DNA of 64,000 nucleotides from CAYJAP01 sp964368425. GTDB taxonomy: Bacteria; Bacillota; Clostridia; Christensenellales; UBA1242. This document shows, one piece after another, positions 21,867 through 31,457 of this stretch. The notes below the pieces were generated by a model. The model did not search any database. It saw nothing but the letters and a program-made list of their open reading frames with translations, and was not told where the DNA came from. Location: NCBI GenBank assembly GCA_964368425.1, contig CAYJAP010000001.1:1-64000 (forward strand), read 5' to 3'. Made by a program: the position numbers and the translations under genes. Every line of letters begins with the position of its first letter. Positions within the stretch are counted from its first letter, which is position 1.

Positions 21867-23063
21867 ATGAAAATACTAGTATTAAATGCAGGAAGTAGTA
21901 CGGTTAAATATCAGTTATTTGATATGGTAACCAAGGAGGTTATAGCAAAAGGAAACGCCCAAAGAATAGGCGATGCGAAATCTTTTGTTTCTTTCAAGTC
22001 TAAAGATTATTCACAAACTGTTAATAAATTTTTTGTGGATCACAGCGCGGCTCTAGCAGAGATTCTTTCGATGTTAACCAATGAAAAACATGGTGTCATT
22101 AAAGACATAAACGAGATAGACGGTTTCGGTCACAGGGTTGTACATGGAGGACCGAAACATTTTGATAGTTGCATAGTAGATAATTCAGTTATTAAAGATT
22201 TGAAAAATAGTATAGACTTAGCTCCGTTACATGTTAAAGCACATTTAATGGGATTAGAGGCTTGTAGAAAAGTTGCTAAAAATATACCAAACGTTGTAGT
22301 TTTCGACACGGGATTCCACAGCAAAATGCCAGAGTATGCATACAGATATGCAATACCGAAGAAAGATTACAAGAAGTTGGCGATTAGGAGATACGGCTTC
22401 CATGGAACGAGCCATTATTTTGTTTCCAACGAATGTGCTAGGCTTATGAAAAAACCAGTAGAAAAACTCAAGATAATTACTATCCACTTAGGTAATGGTA
22501 GCAGTATGAGTGCAGTAAAAGACGGACGTTCTATCGATACAAGTATGGGGTTTACTCCGCTTGAGGGTATGGTAATGGGAACTCGTTCCGGCGACATTGA
22601 TCCAGCAGTAGTCGGTTACCTATGCAAGAAAAAAGGTATAGATGCTGCTCAAGCGATTGATTATCTGAACAAACAATGTGGGTTGTTAGGGTTGACAGGT
22701 CTTTCTGCAGATATGAGAGAGATTCTGGCTAACATGGATAATCCAGATGTGGCACTTGCATTAGACATTATGTGTTACCGTATCAAAAAATATGTTGGTG
22801 CATATGTGGCAGTTCTAGGTGGAGTTGATGCAATAGTATTCACGGGTGGTATAGGGCAATATACACCGGAAGTTAGAGAGAAATCATTACAAGGGCTAGA
22901 GCACATGGGTATAGTGCTAGACAATAAAAAGAATTATGGTTGTGAAAGAGATGCTTCAACAGCTATACAATCTAAAAAGAGTAAGGCTCAGATTTGGGTT
23001 ATAACAACTAACGAAGAGATTGTTATAGCAGAAGAAACTGTGAAATTAATAAAAAATAAATAA
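21867..23063 (+). CDS. ackA: acetate kinase
   Basis: The 398-residue protein has the usual length. ASKHA-fold motifs are visible: LNAGSSTVKYQLF at the N-terminus, the RYGFHGTSH loop, HLGNGSSMSAVKDGRSIDTS, and FTGGIGQYTPEVRE. It makes acetate and ATP from acetyl phosphate and ADP. AGAAGGAG precedes the ATG. It follows pta in one operon, and a promoter for rpmF lies just after its stop. Confidence 0.97.
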   Translation: MKILVLNAGSSTVKYQLFDMVTKEVIAKGNAQRIGDAKSFVSFKSKDYSQTVNKFFVDHSAALAEILSMLTNEKHGVIKDINEIDGFGHRVVHGGPKHFDSCIVDNSVIKDLKNSIDLAPLHVKAHLMGLEACRKVAKNIPNVVVFDTGFHSKMPEYAYRYAIPKKDYKKLAIRRYGFHGTSHYFVSNECARLMKKPVEKLKIITIHLGNGSSMSAVKDGRSIDTSMGFTPLEGMVMGTRSGDIDPAVVGYLCKKKGIDAAQAIDYLNKQCGLLGLTGLSADMREILANMDNPDVALALDIMCYRIKKYVGAYVAVLGGVDAIVFTGGIGQYTPEVREKSLQGLEHMGIVLDNKKNYGCERDASTAIQSKKSKAQIWVITTNEEIVIAEETVKLIKNK

Positions 23064-23070
23064 TTTATAA

Positions 23071-23099
23071 TTTACAAACAGAAGTTTATATGATATACT
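23071..23099 (+). promoter_or_regulatory. sigma-A-type promoter of rpmF
   Basis: TTTACA and TATACT are separated by 17 bases. It begins 7 bases after the ackA stop, 34 bases before the rpmF ATG. Confidence 0.65.
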
Positions 23100-23132
23100 T
23101 ACGAGTGCAAAGAATAATAGGAGGTGCATAAG

Positions 23133-23330
23133 ATGGCAGTACCAAAGCACAAGGTCTCGAAAGCAAGACGTGATTCAAGAAAGGCAAATTGGAAAGTTTC
23201 AACACCTTCTCTAACAGAATGTCCACATTGCCACGAACTAAAGACTACACACAGAGTATGTAAAAAATGTGGTTATTACGATGGCGAACAAAAGGTCGTA
23301 GTTGAGAAAGAAAAGAAAGAATCTAAATAA
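23133..23330 (+). CDS. rpmF: 50S ribosomal protein L32
   Basis: The 65-residue protein begins MAVPKHKVSKARRDSRKANW, the standard L32 start, and carries a four-cysteine zinc ribbon (CPHC and CKKC). The ATG follows AGGAGGTG. In most Clostridia a YceD/DUF177 gene precedes rpmF; here there is none between ackA and rpmF. It has its own promoter and terminator. Confidence 0.97.
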   Translation: MAVPKHKVSKARRDSRKANWKVSTPSLTECPHCHELKTTHRVCKKCGYYDGEQKVVVEKEKKESK

Positions 23331-23334
23331 TGAA

Positions 23335-23357
23335 AGACACTCAAGAGAGTGTTTTTT
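23335..23357 (+). terminator. intrinsic terminator of rpmF
   Basis: A stem ACACTC/GAGTGT with an AAGA loop is followed by six T, starting just after the rpmF stop. Confidence 0.8.
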
Positions 23358-23408
23358 ATTTAATATAACGATTTATAGCTGAAAAAGTTATTAAGTAATT
23401 TATATTAT

Positions 23409-23437
23409 TTGCATAATGATAAAAAAAGTGATATCCT
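23409..23437 (+). promoter_or_regulatory. probable promoter of plsX
   Basis: TTGCAT and TATCCT are separated by 17 bases, 25 bases before the ATG. Confidence 0.5.
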
Positions 23438-23462
23438 CAGGTTATAGAATTAGGAGAATGTT

Positions 23463-24482
23463 ATGGTAAAAGTTATAGTAGATGGATACGGTGGAGATAA
23501 TGCTCCAGAAGTAGTAGTGCAGGGGTGTTTACTGGCGGTACAGAATAACAAAGACTTGCACATTGTGATAACTGGAGATGAAAATAAAATTAAAGAAATA
23601 CTATCGGGTTATTCTTATAACCCTGAAAATTTTACTATTGTTCATACTACACAAGTTGTAGACATTAATGCTTCTCCAAGTGTAGAATTCAAAACAAAGC
23701 CAGATAGTTCACTTGTAAAAGCGTACGAAATTCTTCGTACTCAAGAGGATGTAGTAGGTTTAGTAAGTGCAGGAAGTACAGGCGCAATCTTAGTGGGAGC
23801 GTTCCTAAAACTTGGTAGAATCAAAGGAGTTAGTCGACCTGCTCTTTGTCCGGTGCTACCAACTTCAGACGGAAAATTCTTCCTACTTTGTGACAGTGGT
23901 GCAAATGTGGACTGTAAACCTATCAACCTCGTTCACTTTGCTATAATGGCAAATGAGTACGCAAAACATGTGTTTAAGATTAAAAAGCCAACAGTTGGTT
24001 TATTAAATATCGGTGCAGAAGAAGAGAAGGGTAATGAGCAGACAAGAGAAGCGTACCAATTGCTAAAATCGGTTCCAAAGTTGAAGTTTATCGGTAATGT
24101 AGAGGGGACGGGGTTAATGGCTCATGCTTGCGATATAGTGGTGGCAGATGGCTTCGTGGGAAATGCTGTACTGAAAGCTTCAGAAGGTACAATGAAAGCA
24201 TTCAATGTGATGTTAAAAACAGAAATCAAAAAGAGATTTTTAAGTAAGATAGGTTATTTATTTATGAAAAAGTCTTTCAAAAATTTCAGAGATAATATCA
24301 ACAAATACAGTCATCAAGGAGCTGTGCTGATCGGGTGTAAAAAGCTAGTGGTTAAAGCTCACGGAAATAGTAATGCTAAGACCATCAGTAACGCTATCGG
24401 ACAGGTAGTAGATATGAGTAAAGAAAATCTATGTGAAGTTATAGAAAAAGAAGTTTCTAAGTATAGCAAGTCCACTGAATAA
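23463..24482 (+). CDS. plsX: phosphate acyltransferase PlsX
   Basis: The 339-residue protein starts VKVIVDGYGGDNAPE, the PlsX signature, and contains AGSTGAILVGAF and the NIGAEEEKGNE motif. It makes acyl phosphate from acyl-ACP for phosphatidic acid synthesis at the membrane surface. It begins with ATG after AGGAGAATG. In Firmicutes plsX is normally followed by acpP and rnc before smc; here a terminator and then smc come straight after it. Confidence 0.95.
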   Translation: MVKVIVDGYGGDNAPEVVVQGCLLAVQNNKDLHIVITGDENKIKEILSGYSYNPENFTIVHTTQVVDINASPSVEFKTKPDSSLVKAYEILRTQEDVVGLVSAGSTGAILVGAFLKLGRIKGVSRPALCPVLPTSDGKFFLLCDSGANVDCKPINLVHFAIMANEYAKHVFKIKKPTVGLLNIGAEEEKGNEQTREAYQLLKSVPKLKFIGNVEGTGLMAHACDIVVADGFVGNAVLKASEGTMKAFNVMLKTEIKKRFLSKIGYLFMKKSFKNFRDNINKYSHQGAVLIGCKKLVVKAHGNSNAKTISNAIGQVVDMSKENLCEVIEKEVSKYSKSTE

Positions 24483-24492
24483 TATGTAAACA

Positions 24493-24528
24493 GGTCTCCT
24501 CGTTATGTGAAAAGCGAGGAGATTTTTT
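24493..24528 (+). terminator. intrinsic terminator of plsX
   Basis: A perfect stem TCTCCTCG/CGAGGAGA with a 12-base loop is followed by six T. It is one of the most GC-rich hairpins in the window. Confidence 0.85.
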
Positions 24529-24628
24529 ATCAAATAACGGCTCTTTTATTAGGTTAATTTAGTTGTCCAAAGCTTAGCCTTTATGGTACAATACTATGTT
24601 TACAGGAAATGTGATTCGGAGGCTAATT

Positions 24629-27600
24629 TTGAATTTAAAACAGGTAGAAGTTATAGGGTTTAAATCTTTCGCTGATTTGACAAAACTTACTTTCGATAGT
24701 GGCATCACTGCGATTGTTGGCCCAAACGGTTGTGGGAAAAGCAACGTGGCCGATGCAGTTCGTTGGGTACTGGGCGAGCAGAGTAGTAAGACGTTACGTG
24801 GAACAAATATGCAGGACGTTATTTTCAAGGGAACAGAGAAAAGAAAAAGTCTTTCTTTTTGTGAAGTGTCTCTTCTTTTTGATAATTCTAACAAGATTTT
24901 TAAGACCGAGTTTCAGGAGCTATTAATCACTCGTAAGCTTTTTCGTAGTGGTGAAAGTGAATACATGATAAACCGTGAAAGCTGCAGGTTGAAAGACATT
25001 ATTGATTTATTGCATGATAGTGGTATAGGTAAGAGCGGTTATAGTATCATAGGGCAGGGAAAAATAGACGAGATAATTTCCTCTAAACCAGAGGATAGAA
25101 GGGCGATATTTGAAGAGGCAGCAGGTATAGCAAAATCTAAATTCAAAAAGTTAGAGGCGGAAAGAAAACTAGAAAGGACGCAGGGTAATCTCACTCGTAT
25201 AACCGACATAATAGCCGAGATCGAACGCCAATTAATTCCTCTACAGCAACAGTCAGATATTGCAAAAAAATATCTTGATTTAAAGGAACAACTGAAGCTA
25301 CAAGAGGTTAACACATACATATATCAGCACGATTATGCTTCCAGCTACAAGGAAGAAATAAGCTATAAGATAAGCCAGCTGGTAAAAGAATTGAACGAAA
25401 AACAAAAAGAACTGGATATGGTTATTCAGGGATATAACCAGTCTTTTGATAAAATAAACAACATTGACGAAGGTATCGCTGAGTTAAGAGACAGGGTGCT
25501 TTTCATTACCGTCGGTTTAGAGAAAAAGGCGGGAGAAAGCAACCTTCTAAGAGAAAAGATAAAAAACTGTGAGACTGAAAAAGATAGATATGCGAGTATC
25601 ATCTCTCGTAATACGACGGTCGCAGATAAGAGCTCACAGACGTTAAAAGATAAAGCTCAGGAGAAGAAAGATAAGTCGGAAGAACTATCGGTTTTACAAA
25701 ATAGGTTAGCCGAGATATCTACTGCTTATGAGCGCATTAATAAAGAGTTGCAGAGCAATGAAAGTGAGGCGCAAGAGGCACAGCTTAAAATATACGAATC
25801 GTTAAGTAAATTAGGTGATGTGAAGGCACAAATATCGGCTTTAAATAGCGAAACTAATACGTACACTACTCAGTTGGCCGAGATCCAAGAGTCTTTGAAA
25901 ACGTCTATGGTTAGGTTGCAGGATTATAGCGACAAACTAAAAACGTCTAAAGATAATTTAACAAGGTCCCTTGAAAAGGTTGTTTCCTGCAAAAAGAAGT
26001 TGGAAGAACTTTCTGTTAAACAGTCAGCAAAAATGGCTGAGCTAAAAGAAGTAGAAATAAAAATTAATACAACCAACAACAATCTCATAACTCTAAAACA
26101 CAGAAAAAAGATGTTGGAAGATATGCAGAGGGAGTACGAGGGGTACTTCGGTAGTGTGAAACGTCTATTGACAGATGCCGAAAGTAACCGTGAACTTAAA
26201 TCCAAAATTGTTGGAGTTTTAGCTACGCTAATCAAGGTTCCTAAGAAATACGAGACAGCGATAGAAATGGCATTGGGAAGTGCTGTGCAGAACATAGTCA
26301 CACATACAGACAGTGGTGCAAAAGACTTGGTTGAGTACCTCAAAAGAAAAGAGTATGGGCGTGCGACGTTCTTGCCAATTAACAGCGTAAGATCGAGATA
26401 TCTCGATGGTTACCATAATCAATCGTTAAAAATTGCAGGAGTGCTTGGAGTAGCCAGTGAACTTATTTCTTACGACAAAAACATTGAAAACATCGTGAGT
26501 AATTTGTTGGCGACAACGGTTATCTGTGATGATTTAAACAGTGCAATTGCAGTAGCTAAAGAAAGCAAATATTCTTTCAGAATTGTCACTCTTGATGGAG
26601 ATATTATCAATCCACAAGGAAGCATAACAGGCGGAAGTAAGAAGGCGCAAATAACAAACCTTTTAAGTAGAGAAAGTAACATTAATGAAGCTCAAAAGAT
26701 GGTGGATAAACTCGAGTCAGAGAATGTAAGCCTACGCCGCTTGCAGGAAGAACTAGTCTTTACAGTAAACAAATTGACGACAGGAATAAAGTCGGAAACT
26801 GAACTTCTGCGTGAGGCGGAAATAGGATATGCAACTGAGAACGAGCGTTGCGATAAGCTGACACAGATAGTCGCTGACCTTGAGAGTGAAGTGAATACGT
26901 TAGAAAGTAACAAGGCTAAGGTAAAACAGATTCTTAACTCGATACAAGTTGAGCAGGAGAAAATAGCTATTTTACAAGAAAATTATGCAGTGGAAAGTAA
27001 CATTTCTATCGAAAACACAGAGTTTGTATCTCTGAAACAGAAGAGAGAAGAATACTCAGAAGCGTTGACTGAATTAAAGGTGCAAATTGTTCAAATTGAA
27101 ACCTTTTTACACAACGTAGACATGGAATTATTCCGTTTGGAAGAAGAAATATCTACAGCACAAACAGTTCTTGCAGAAACACAACAGCACTATGACAACA
27201 ACGAGAACATCTTAAAAGCACTGAAAGAGATTGATTTAGGTAAAAGTGATGACTCTGCTGGTACAGAGATTGAAGAGCTAAACGAAGCTAAGGCAAAATT
27301 GGCTAGTTTAGACGAGTACAAGCACCAGTTACAGGTAAATCTAAGGAAGTTGGAAGAAGATAGAATGGCATTAGGTGCTGTCGTAAATCGTCTCCAGGAT
27401 AAGAAATATCAAGAAGAATTGAATCTAACAAAGGTTGATACCGATATAGAGACAATGCAAGAGAGAATCTGGAGTGAATATGAACTGACTTATAGTTCGG
27501 CTCAGGATTATAAGGTGGAGAACTTTAACATCAAGACTGGGCTTACCAGTATAAACAAGCTTAAAAAAGAGATTCTGTCTTTGGGCAATGTCAATGTTAA

Positions 27601-28201
27601 CGCTATAGAGGATTGTAAAGCTCTGCAAGATAGATTCGGAAATATGTACGAACAATCCCAAGATTTGATCAAAGCAGAAGCGGATTTGAAGAAAATTATC
27701 AAAGATCTTGCGAACGAAATGGTTTCACGTTTCGAAGCTGAGTTTAATAAAATAAACGAAAACTTTGGTAAGGTGTTTAAAGAGTTATTTGGTGGCGGAA
27801 CAGCCAAGCTACAACTGTTAAAGAGCGATGACGTTCTGGAAGCAGGGGTAGATATTATTGCTGAACCTCCGGGCAAGAAGCTGAGCAACATAACGCTATT
27901 AAGTGGTGGGGAAAAAGCATTGACCGCAATAGCCATACTGTTCGCGATACTACGTCTAAAACCTATGCCATTCTGTCTGCTAGACGAGATAGAAGCACCG
28001 CTTGATGAAGCCAATGTAGGAAGGTTTGCAAAGTACTTACAAAGGTATTCTCACGAGACTCAGTTTGTGGTTATAACACACAAGAAAACGACGATGGAGC
28101 ATGCGGATACTTTGTATGGTGTTACAATGGAAGAGAAAGGAGTTAGTAAAATAGTTTCTGTTAAGTTGTCTGATGCAATAAAAAATAGCGAGGAGAAGTA
28201 A
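24629..28201 (+). CDS. smc: chromosome segregation protein SMC
   Basis: The protein has 1,190 residues, normal for bacterial SMC. The start is a TTG after GGAGG at 6 bases, giving the standard MNLKQVEVIGFKSFAD; an ATG 11 codons upstream has no site. The order is Walker A GPNGCGKSN (residues 31-39), a first long coiled coil, a hinge around residues 500-660 with the glycine-rich ITGGSKK, a second coil, then the signature LLSGGEKALTAIA and Walker B FCLLDEIEAPLDEANV. It forms the condensin core with ScpA and ScpB. Its stop overlaps the ftsY ATG (TAATG). Confidence 0.97.
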   Translation: MNLKQVEVIGFKSFADLTKLTFDSGITAIVGPNGCGKSNVADAVRWVLGEQSSKTLRGTNMQDVIFKGTEKRKSLSFCEVSLLFDNSNKIFKTEFQELLITRKLFRSGESEYMINRESCRLKDIIDLLHDSGIGKSGYSIIGQGKIDEIISSKPEDRRAIFEEAAGIAKSKFKKLEAERKLERTQGNLTRITDIIAEIERQLIPLQQQSDIAKKYLDLKEQLKLQEVNTYIYQHDYASSYKEEISYKISQLVKELNEKQKELDMVIQGYNQSFDKINNIDEGIAELRDRVLFITVGLEKKAGESNLLREKIKNCETEKDRYASIISRNTTVADKSSQTLKDKAQEKKDKSEELSVLQNRLAEISTAYERINKELQSNESEAQEAQLKIYESLSKLGDVKAQISALNSETNTYTTQLAEIQESLKTSMVRLQDYSDKLKTSKDNLTRSLEKVVSCKKKLEELSVKQSAKMAELKEVEIKINTTNNNLITLKHRKKMLEDMQREYEGYFGSVKRLLTDAESNRELKSKIVGVLATLIKVPKKYETAIEMALGSAVQNIVTHTDSGAKDLVEYLKRKEYGRATFLPINSVRSRYLDGYHNQSLKIAGVLGVASELISYDKNIENIVSNLLATTVICDDLNSAIAVAKESKYSFRIVTLDGDIINPQGSITGGSKKAQITNLLSRESNINEAQKMVDKLESENVSLRRLQEELVFTVNKLTTGIKSETELLREAEIGYATENERCDKLTQIVADLESEVNTLESNKAKVKQILNSIQVEQEKIAILQENYAVESNISIENTEFVSLKQKREEYSEALTELKVQIVQIETFLHNVDMELFRLEEEISTAQTVLAETQQHYDNNENILKALKEIDLGKSDDSAGTEIEELNEAKAKLASLDEYKHQLQVNLRKLEEDRMALGAVVNRLQDKKYQEELNLTKVDTDIETMQERIWSEYELTYSSAQDYKVENFNIKTGLTSINKLKKEILSLGNVNVNAIEDCKALQDRFGNMYEQSQDLIKAEADLKKIIKDLANEMVSRFEAEFNKINENFGKVFKELFGGGTAKLQLLKSDDVLEAGVDIIAEPPGKKLSNITLLSGGEKALTAIAILFAILRLKPMPFCLLDEIEAPLDEANVGRFAKYLQRYSHETQFVVITHKKTTMEHADTLYGVTMEEKGVSKIVSVKLSDAIKNSEEK

Positions 28202-29097
28202 TGGGTTTATTTTCAAAGATAGTACATGGTTTGAAAAAGACAAAAGAATCTATCTCAACCAAACTTAATAGCATCTTTCACGGTGAGTTAGACGACGAAT
28301 TTTATGATGACCTTGAATTTGCTCTGGTGTCTTCTGACATAGGTGCGAAAGCTTCACAGGAGCTTATAGAGTATATCAAACAGCGTGCCAAGAAAGATAA
28401 AATTAAGTCCGCCGACAAGGCTCGCGAGTATCTGCGTGATGCAATGATAGAGATGTTAGACATCGATAATGTAAGCGAAAAGGCTCCTTGTTTGATAACG
28501 TTTATAGGTGTAAATGGAGTAGGTAAAACAACTACAATAGGGAAGTTTGCACATAATCGAGTTTCTCAGAAACAGTCCGTGTTGATGGTTGCGGCAGACA
28601 CGTTTAGAGCAGCGGCAACTGAGCAGTTACAGACATGGGCAGACCGTTCTAAATCTCGTATAGTTAAATACGCACAAGGGGCTGATCCTAGTGCTGTGGT
28701 GTATGACGGTATCGCCTCTGCGTTAGCGAAAAAAGAGAGTTTTGTCTTGGTTGACACTGCTGGGCGGTTGCACAATAAAGTAAATTTAATGGAAGAGCTA
28801 AAGAAGATGTCCAAGATCATCGATAGAGAGTGGGTTGCTAAGGGCAACCAATATCTCAACTATCTGGTGATAGACGCCACAGTCGGTCAAAACGCTCTTT
28901 CTCAAGTGGAAGCTTTTAACGAAATCTGTCCTATTGACGGCATTATCCTTACTAAGATTGACGGTACTTCAAAGGGCGGGATTATACTTGCTATAGCCAA
29001 AGAGTTCGGTATACCAATAAAATATATCGGCGTAGGAGAGGGCATAGACGATTTACAACCATTTGATGCAAAAACTTTTGTGCAAGAAATAATATAA
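28201..29097 (+). CDS. ftsY: signal recognition particle receptor FtsY
   Basis: The 298-residue GTPase consists of the N and G domains only; the acidic N-terminal domain seen in E. coli is absent, as usual in Firmicutes. Motifs are VNGVGKTTTIGK near residue 104, the ADTFRAAA loop, DTAGRLHNK and TKIDGTSKGG. It docks Ffh-ribosome complexes at the membrane. It is translationally coupled to smc by a one-base overlap. A terminator and promoter separate it from ylxM. Confidence 0.97.
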   Translation: MGLFSKIVHGLKKTKESISTKLNSIFHGELDDEFYDDLEFALVSSDIGAKASQELIEYIKQRAKKDKIKSADKAREYLRDAMIEMLDIDNVSEKAPCLITFIGVNGVGKTTTIGKFAHNRVSQKQSVLMVAADTFRAAATEQLQTWADRSKSRIVKYAQGADPSAVVYDGIASALAKKESFVLVDTAGRLHNKVNLMEELKKMSKIIDREWVAKGNQYLNYLVIDATVGQNALSQVEAFNEICPIDGIILTKIDGTSKGGIILAIAKEFGIPIKYIGVGEGIDDLQPFDAKTFVQEII

Positions 29098-29103
29098 AAT
29101 TTA

Positions 29104-29132
29104 TTGACAATAATATATAGGTGTAATATAAT
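29104..29132 (+). promoter_or_regulatory. consensus sigma-A promoter of the ylxM-ffh operon
   Basis: TTGACA and TATAAT are both perfect and 17 bases apart, the ideal vegetative promoter. It starts 7 bases after the ftsY stop. The expected transcript start lies within the 5' arm of the hairpin that follows. Confidence 0.85.
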
Positions 29133-29133
29133 G

Positions 29134-29167
29134 TGTGTAAAGTAAAAAAGCTTTACACATGTTTTTT
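29134..29167 (+). terminator. intrinsic terminator of smc-ftsY, overlapping the ylxM transcript start
   Basis: A perfect 9-base-pair stem TGTGTAAAG/CTTTACACA with an 8-base loop is followed by a run of six T. It begins one base after the minus-10 box of the ylxM promoter, so new transcripts would lack part of the 5' arm and escape it, while read-through from ftsY would be stopped. Confidence 0.7.
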
Positions 29168-29178
29168 AGGAGCGGAGA

Positions 29179-29502
29179 GTGAGTATAGAGAATAACATTG
29201 AAATATGTACACTGTTTGATACCTATGGAAATCTCTTAACAAACAGACAGCAAGAAGTTATAAAAGATTACTATTTCTTTAACACCTCTTTATCTGAGAT
29301 TGCAGAGATGTACGAGATATCTCGACAGGCAGTAAGAGACATGTTGGTTAGAAGCGTATCTACTTTACAAGATACAGAAAAGAAGCTGGGATTGGTTGCA
29401 CGAAATACAAAAGCAGTCGCTGAATTACAGCAGATGATAGACGGAACATCAGTAGCACAAAAGGAAAGAATAGAAAAAATCATATCTTTAATAAAGGAGT
29501 AG
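29179..29502 (+). CDS. ylxM: SRP-associated helix-turn-helix protein YlxM
   Basis: The 107-residue protein starts with GTG after AGGAG at 6 bases. It has the YlxM/p13 pattern: LTNRQQEVIKDYYFFNTSLS, then a sigma-70 region 4-like helix-turn-helix EIAEMYEISRQAVRDMLVRS. In streptococci it modulates SRP GTPase activity. It lies immediately before ffh, with 3 bases between, which supports that role. It could also bind DNA, but no target is visible. Confidence 0.92.
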   Translation: MSIENNIEICTLFDTYGNLLTNRQQEVIKDYYFFNTSLSEIAEMYEISRQAVRDMLVRSVSTLQDTEKKLGLVARNTKAVAELQQMIDGTSVAQKERIEKIISLIKE

Positions 29503-29505
29503 TTT

Positions 29506-30825
29506 GTGGCTTTATTTAGTTCATTAAGTGAAAAATTAGGGCACGTATTCAGCAAGTTAACCAAGAAAGGAGTGCTTACTGAGTTAGAGATAAAAACTGC
29601 TATGAGAGAGATTAGAATGGTGCTGTTAGAGGCCGACGTTAATTTCTTAGTGGTAAAAGATTTAGTTGCTAAAATTACTGAACAGTGTATGGGAGAAAGG
29701 GTATTAAAAAGTCTTACTCCGGGACAGCAAGTAATTAAAATTGTTAATGAAGAGTTAACGGCGCTAATGGGAAACACAAACAGTAAACTTGCTGTAGCGA
29801 GCAAACCGCCGACAGTTATTCTGATGTGTGGGCTACAGGGAGCGGGTAAAACCACGCTCTGTGGAAAACTAGCTAAACATCTCAAAAAACAAGGAAAGAA
29901 ACCGTTACTAGTTGCGTGCGACATTTACCGTCCAGCAGCTATCAACCAGTTGAAAGTTGTGGCAAAATCTATCGATACAGAAGTGTACGACGAAGGATTA
30001 AACGCTAAGCCTCATAAGACGGCTTCTAATGCGGTAACTTATGCGGATAAAAAGGGTTATGACACAGTTATAATTGATACTGCAGGACGTTTACACATCA
30101 ACGAAGAGTTAATGGATGAGTTGCAACAAATTAAGAAAGCAACCAAGCCGGATGAGATTTTGTTAGTTGTGGACAGTATGACAGGTCAAGACGCTGTCAA
30201 TGTGGCACAATCGTTTAACGAAAAGCTTGATGTTACGGGCGTAGTACTTACAAAGTTAGACGGGGATACTCGTGGTGGTGCGGCTCTTAGTATTAAAGCA
30301 ATAACCGGTAAACCTATAAAGTTCTGTTCGGTGGGCGAAAAGATGGACGATTTAGAGTTGTTCTATCCCGACAGAATGGCGTCACGAATCCTCAATATGG
30401 GAGATGTGCTGACCTTGATTGAAAAGGCTCAGGATACGGTTGACAAAGAAGAGGCTATAAAGTTAGAGAAAAAGCTACGAGAAAATTCCTTTACTTTCGA
30501 CGATTACCTTGTACAATTTGAGCAGTTGAAAAAGATGGGAAATATCTCAGACTTGCTATCGATGATACCGGGTGCGGGCAAGTTGAAACTTTCGGCAAAT
30601 GCTATCGATGAAAACCAGATTAAGAGAAACAAGGCGATCATTCAAAGCATGACAAAAGAAGAGCGTAACAATCCTGACATGATCAAAGCAGGTAGAAGAA
30701 AAAGGATAGCTGAAGGTAGTGGTACTACGATCCAAGAAGTTAATATCCTGATAAAACAATTTTATCAATCTAAAGATTTAATAAAGATGTACAAAAATAA
30801 AAAGGGGCTTAGAATGCCTTTCTAA
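29506..30825 (+). CDS. ffh: signal recognition particle protein Ffh
   Basis: The 439-residue protein starts with GTG after AAAGGAG. The N domain is followed by the G domain with GLQGAGKTTLCGKLA near residue 107, DTAGRLHINEELM and TKLDGDTRGG, then the methionine-rich M domain with the RNA-binding helices ending near FYQSKDLIKMY. It binds signal peptides and SRP RNA and delivers ribosomes to FtsY. rpsP follows after 65 bases in the usual order. Confidence 0.97.
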   Translation: MALFSSLSEKLGHVFSKLTKKGVLTELEIKTAMREIRMVLLEADVNFLVVKDLVAKITEQCMGERVLKSLTPGQQVIKIVNEELTALMGNTNSKLAVASKPPTVILMCGLQGAGKTTLCGKLAKHLKKQGKKPLLVACDIYRPAAINQLKVVAKSIDTEVYDEGLNAKPHKTASNAVTYADKKGYDTVIIDTAGRLHINEELMDELQQIKKATKPDEILLVVDSMTGQDAVNVAQSFNEKLDVTGVVLTKLDGDTRGGAALSIKAITGKPIKFCSVGEKMDDLELFYPDRMASRILNMGDVLTLIEKAQDTVDKEEAIKLEKKLRENSFTFDDYLVQFEQLKKMGNISDLLSMIPGAGKLKLSANAIDENQIKRNKAIIQSMTKEERNNPDMIKAGRRKRIAEGSGTTIQEVNILIKQFYQSKDLIKMYKNKKGLRMPF

Positions 30826-30890
30826 CGTAAGTTATTACTTTCGTAACAAAACGAAGCTTAATATACAAAAATAAACAAAAGGAGAAAAAC

Positions 30891-31190
30891 ATGGCAGTAA
30901 AAATTAGATTAACAAGATTAGGAGACAAAAAATCACCATTCTACAGAATAGTTGTTGCAGATTCAAGAGTGGCAAGAGATGGTAAAGTCATCGAAAAGCT
31001 AGGAACTTTTGACCCTCTAAAATCACCAGCAGAGATTAAGTTAGATGTTGAAAGAGCTTCTTACTGGCTATCTACTGGAGCACAACCTACAGAAACTGCA
31101 AAAGCACTACTTGTAAAACAAGGCGTGATTGCACAATCTACAAGAAAATCTGCTCCAAAAACCGATAAAAAGAAAAAAGAAAGTAAATAG
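30891..31190 (+). CDS. rpsP: 30S ribosomal protein S16
   Basis: The 99-residue protein begins [20 protein letters not shown], the invariant S16 start, with [13 protein letters not shown] next and a lysine-rich tail. AAAGGAG precedes the ATG. It opens the conserved block rpsP-khpA-rimM-trmD. Confidence 0.97.
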   Translation: MAVKIRLTRLGDKKSPFYRIVVADSRVARDGKVIEKLGTFDPLKSPAEIKLDVERASYWLSTGAQPTETAKALLVKQGVIAQSTRKSAPKTDKKKKESK

Positions 31191-31204
31191 TTTGGAGGTG
31201 GATG

Positions 31205-31444
31205 ATGGAAGAATTAGTAAAATTTATTGTTAAAAATATTGTGTCCAATCCTGATGATGTTAAGGTTACCAGTGAAGAGGAAAGCGAAACGGTTACACTT
31301 GTACACGTAAATGTAAATGCCAGTGATGTCGGTAAAATTATCGGTAAAAACGGCAGAGTTGTTAGTGCTCTAAGAACTATCGTAAAATCTCTTTCTGCAA
31401 AAACAGGTAAGAGATACATACTGAAAATCGACGACAAAAAATAA
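31205..31444 (+). CDS. khpA: KH-domain RNA-binding protein KhpA
   Basis: A 79-residue single KH domain with the RNA-binding GxxG loop in VGKIIGKNGRVV. Two adjacent ATG codons are possible; the second was chosen because it is 6 bases from GGAGG. KhpA pairs with KhpB to regulate RNA stability and cell division in Firmicutes. Its place between rpsP and rimM is conserved. Confidence 0.92.
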   Translation: MEELVKFIVKNIVSNPDDVKVTSEEESETVTLVHVNVNASDVGKIIGKNGRVVSALRTIVKSLSAKTGKRYILKIDDKK

Positions 31445-31457
31445 TGCTGGAGAGCTT

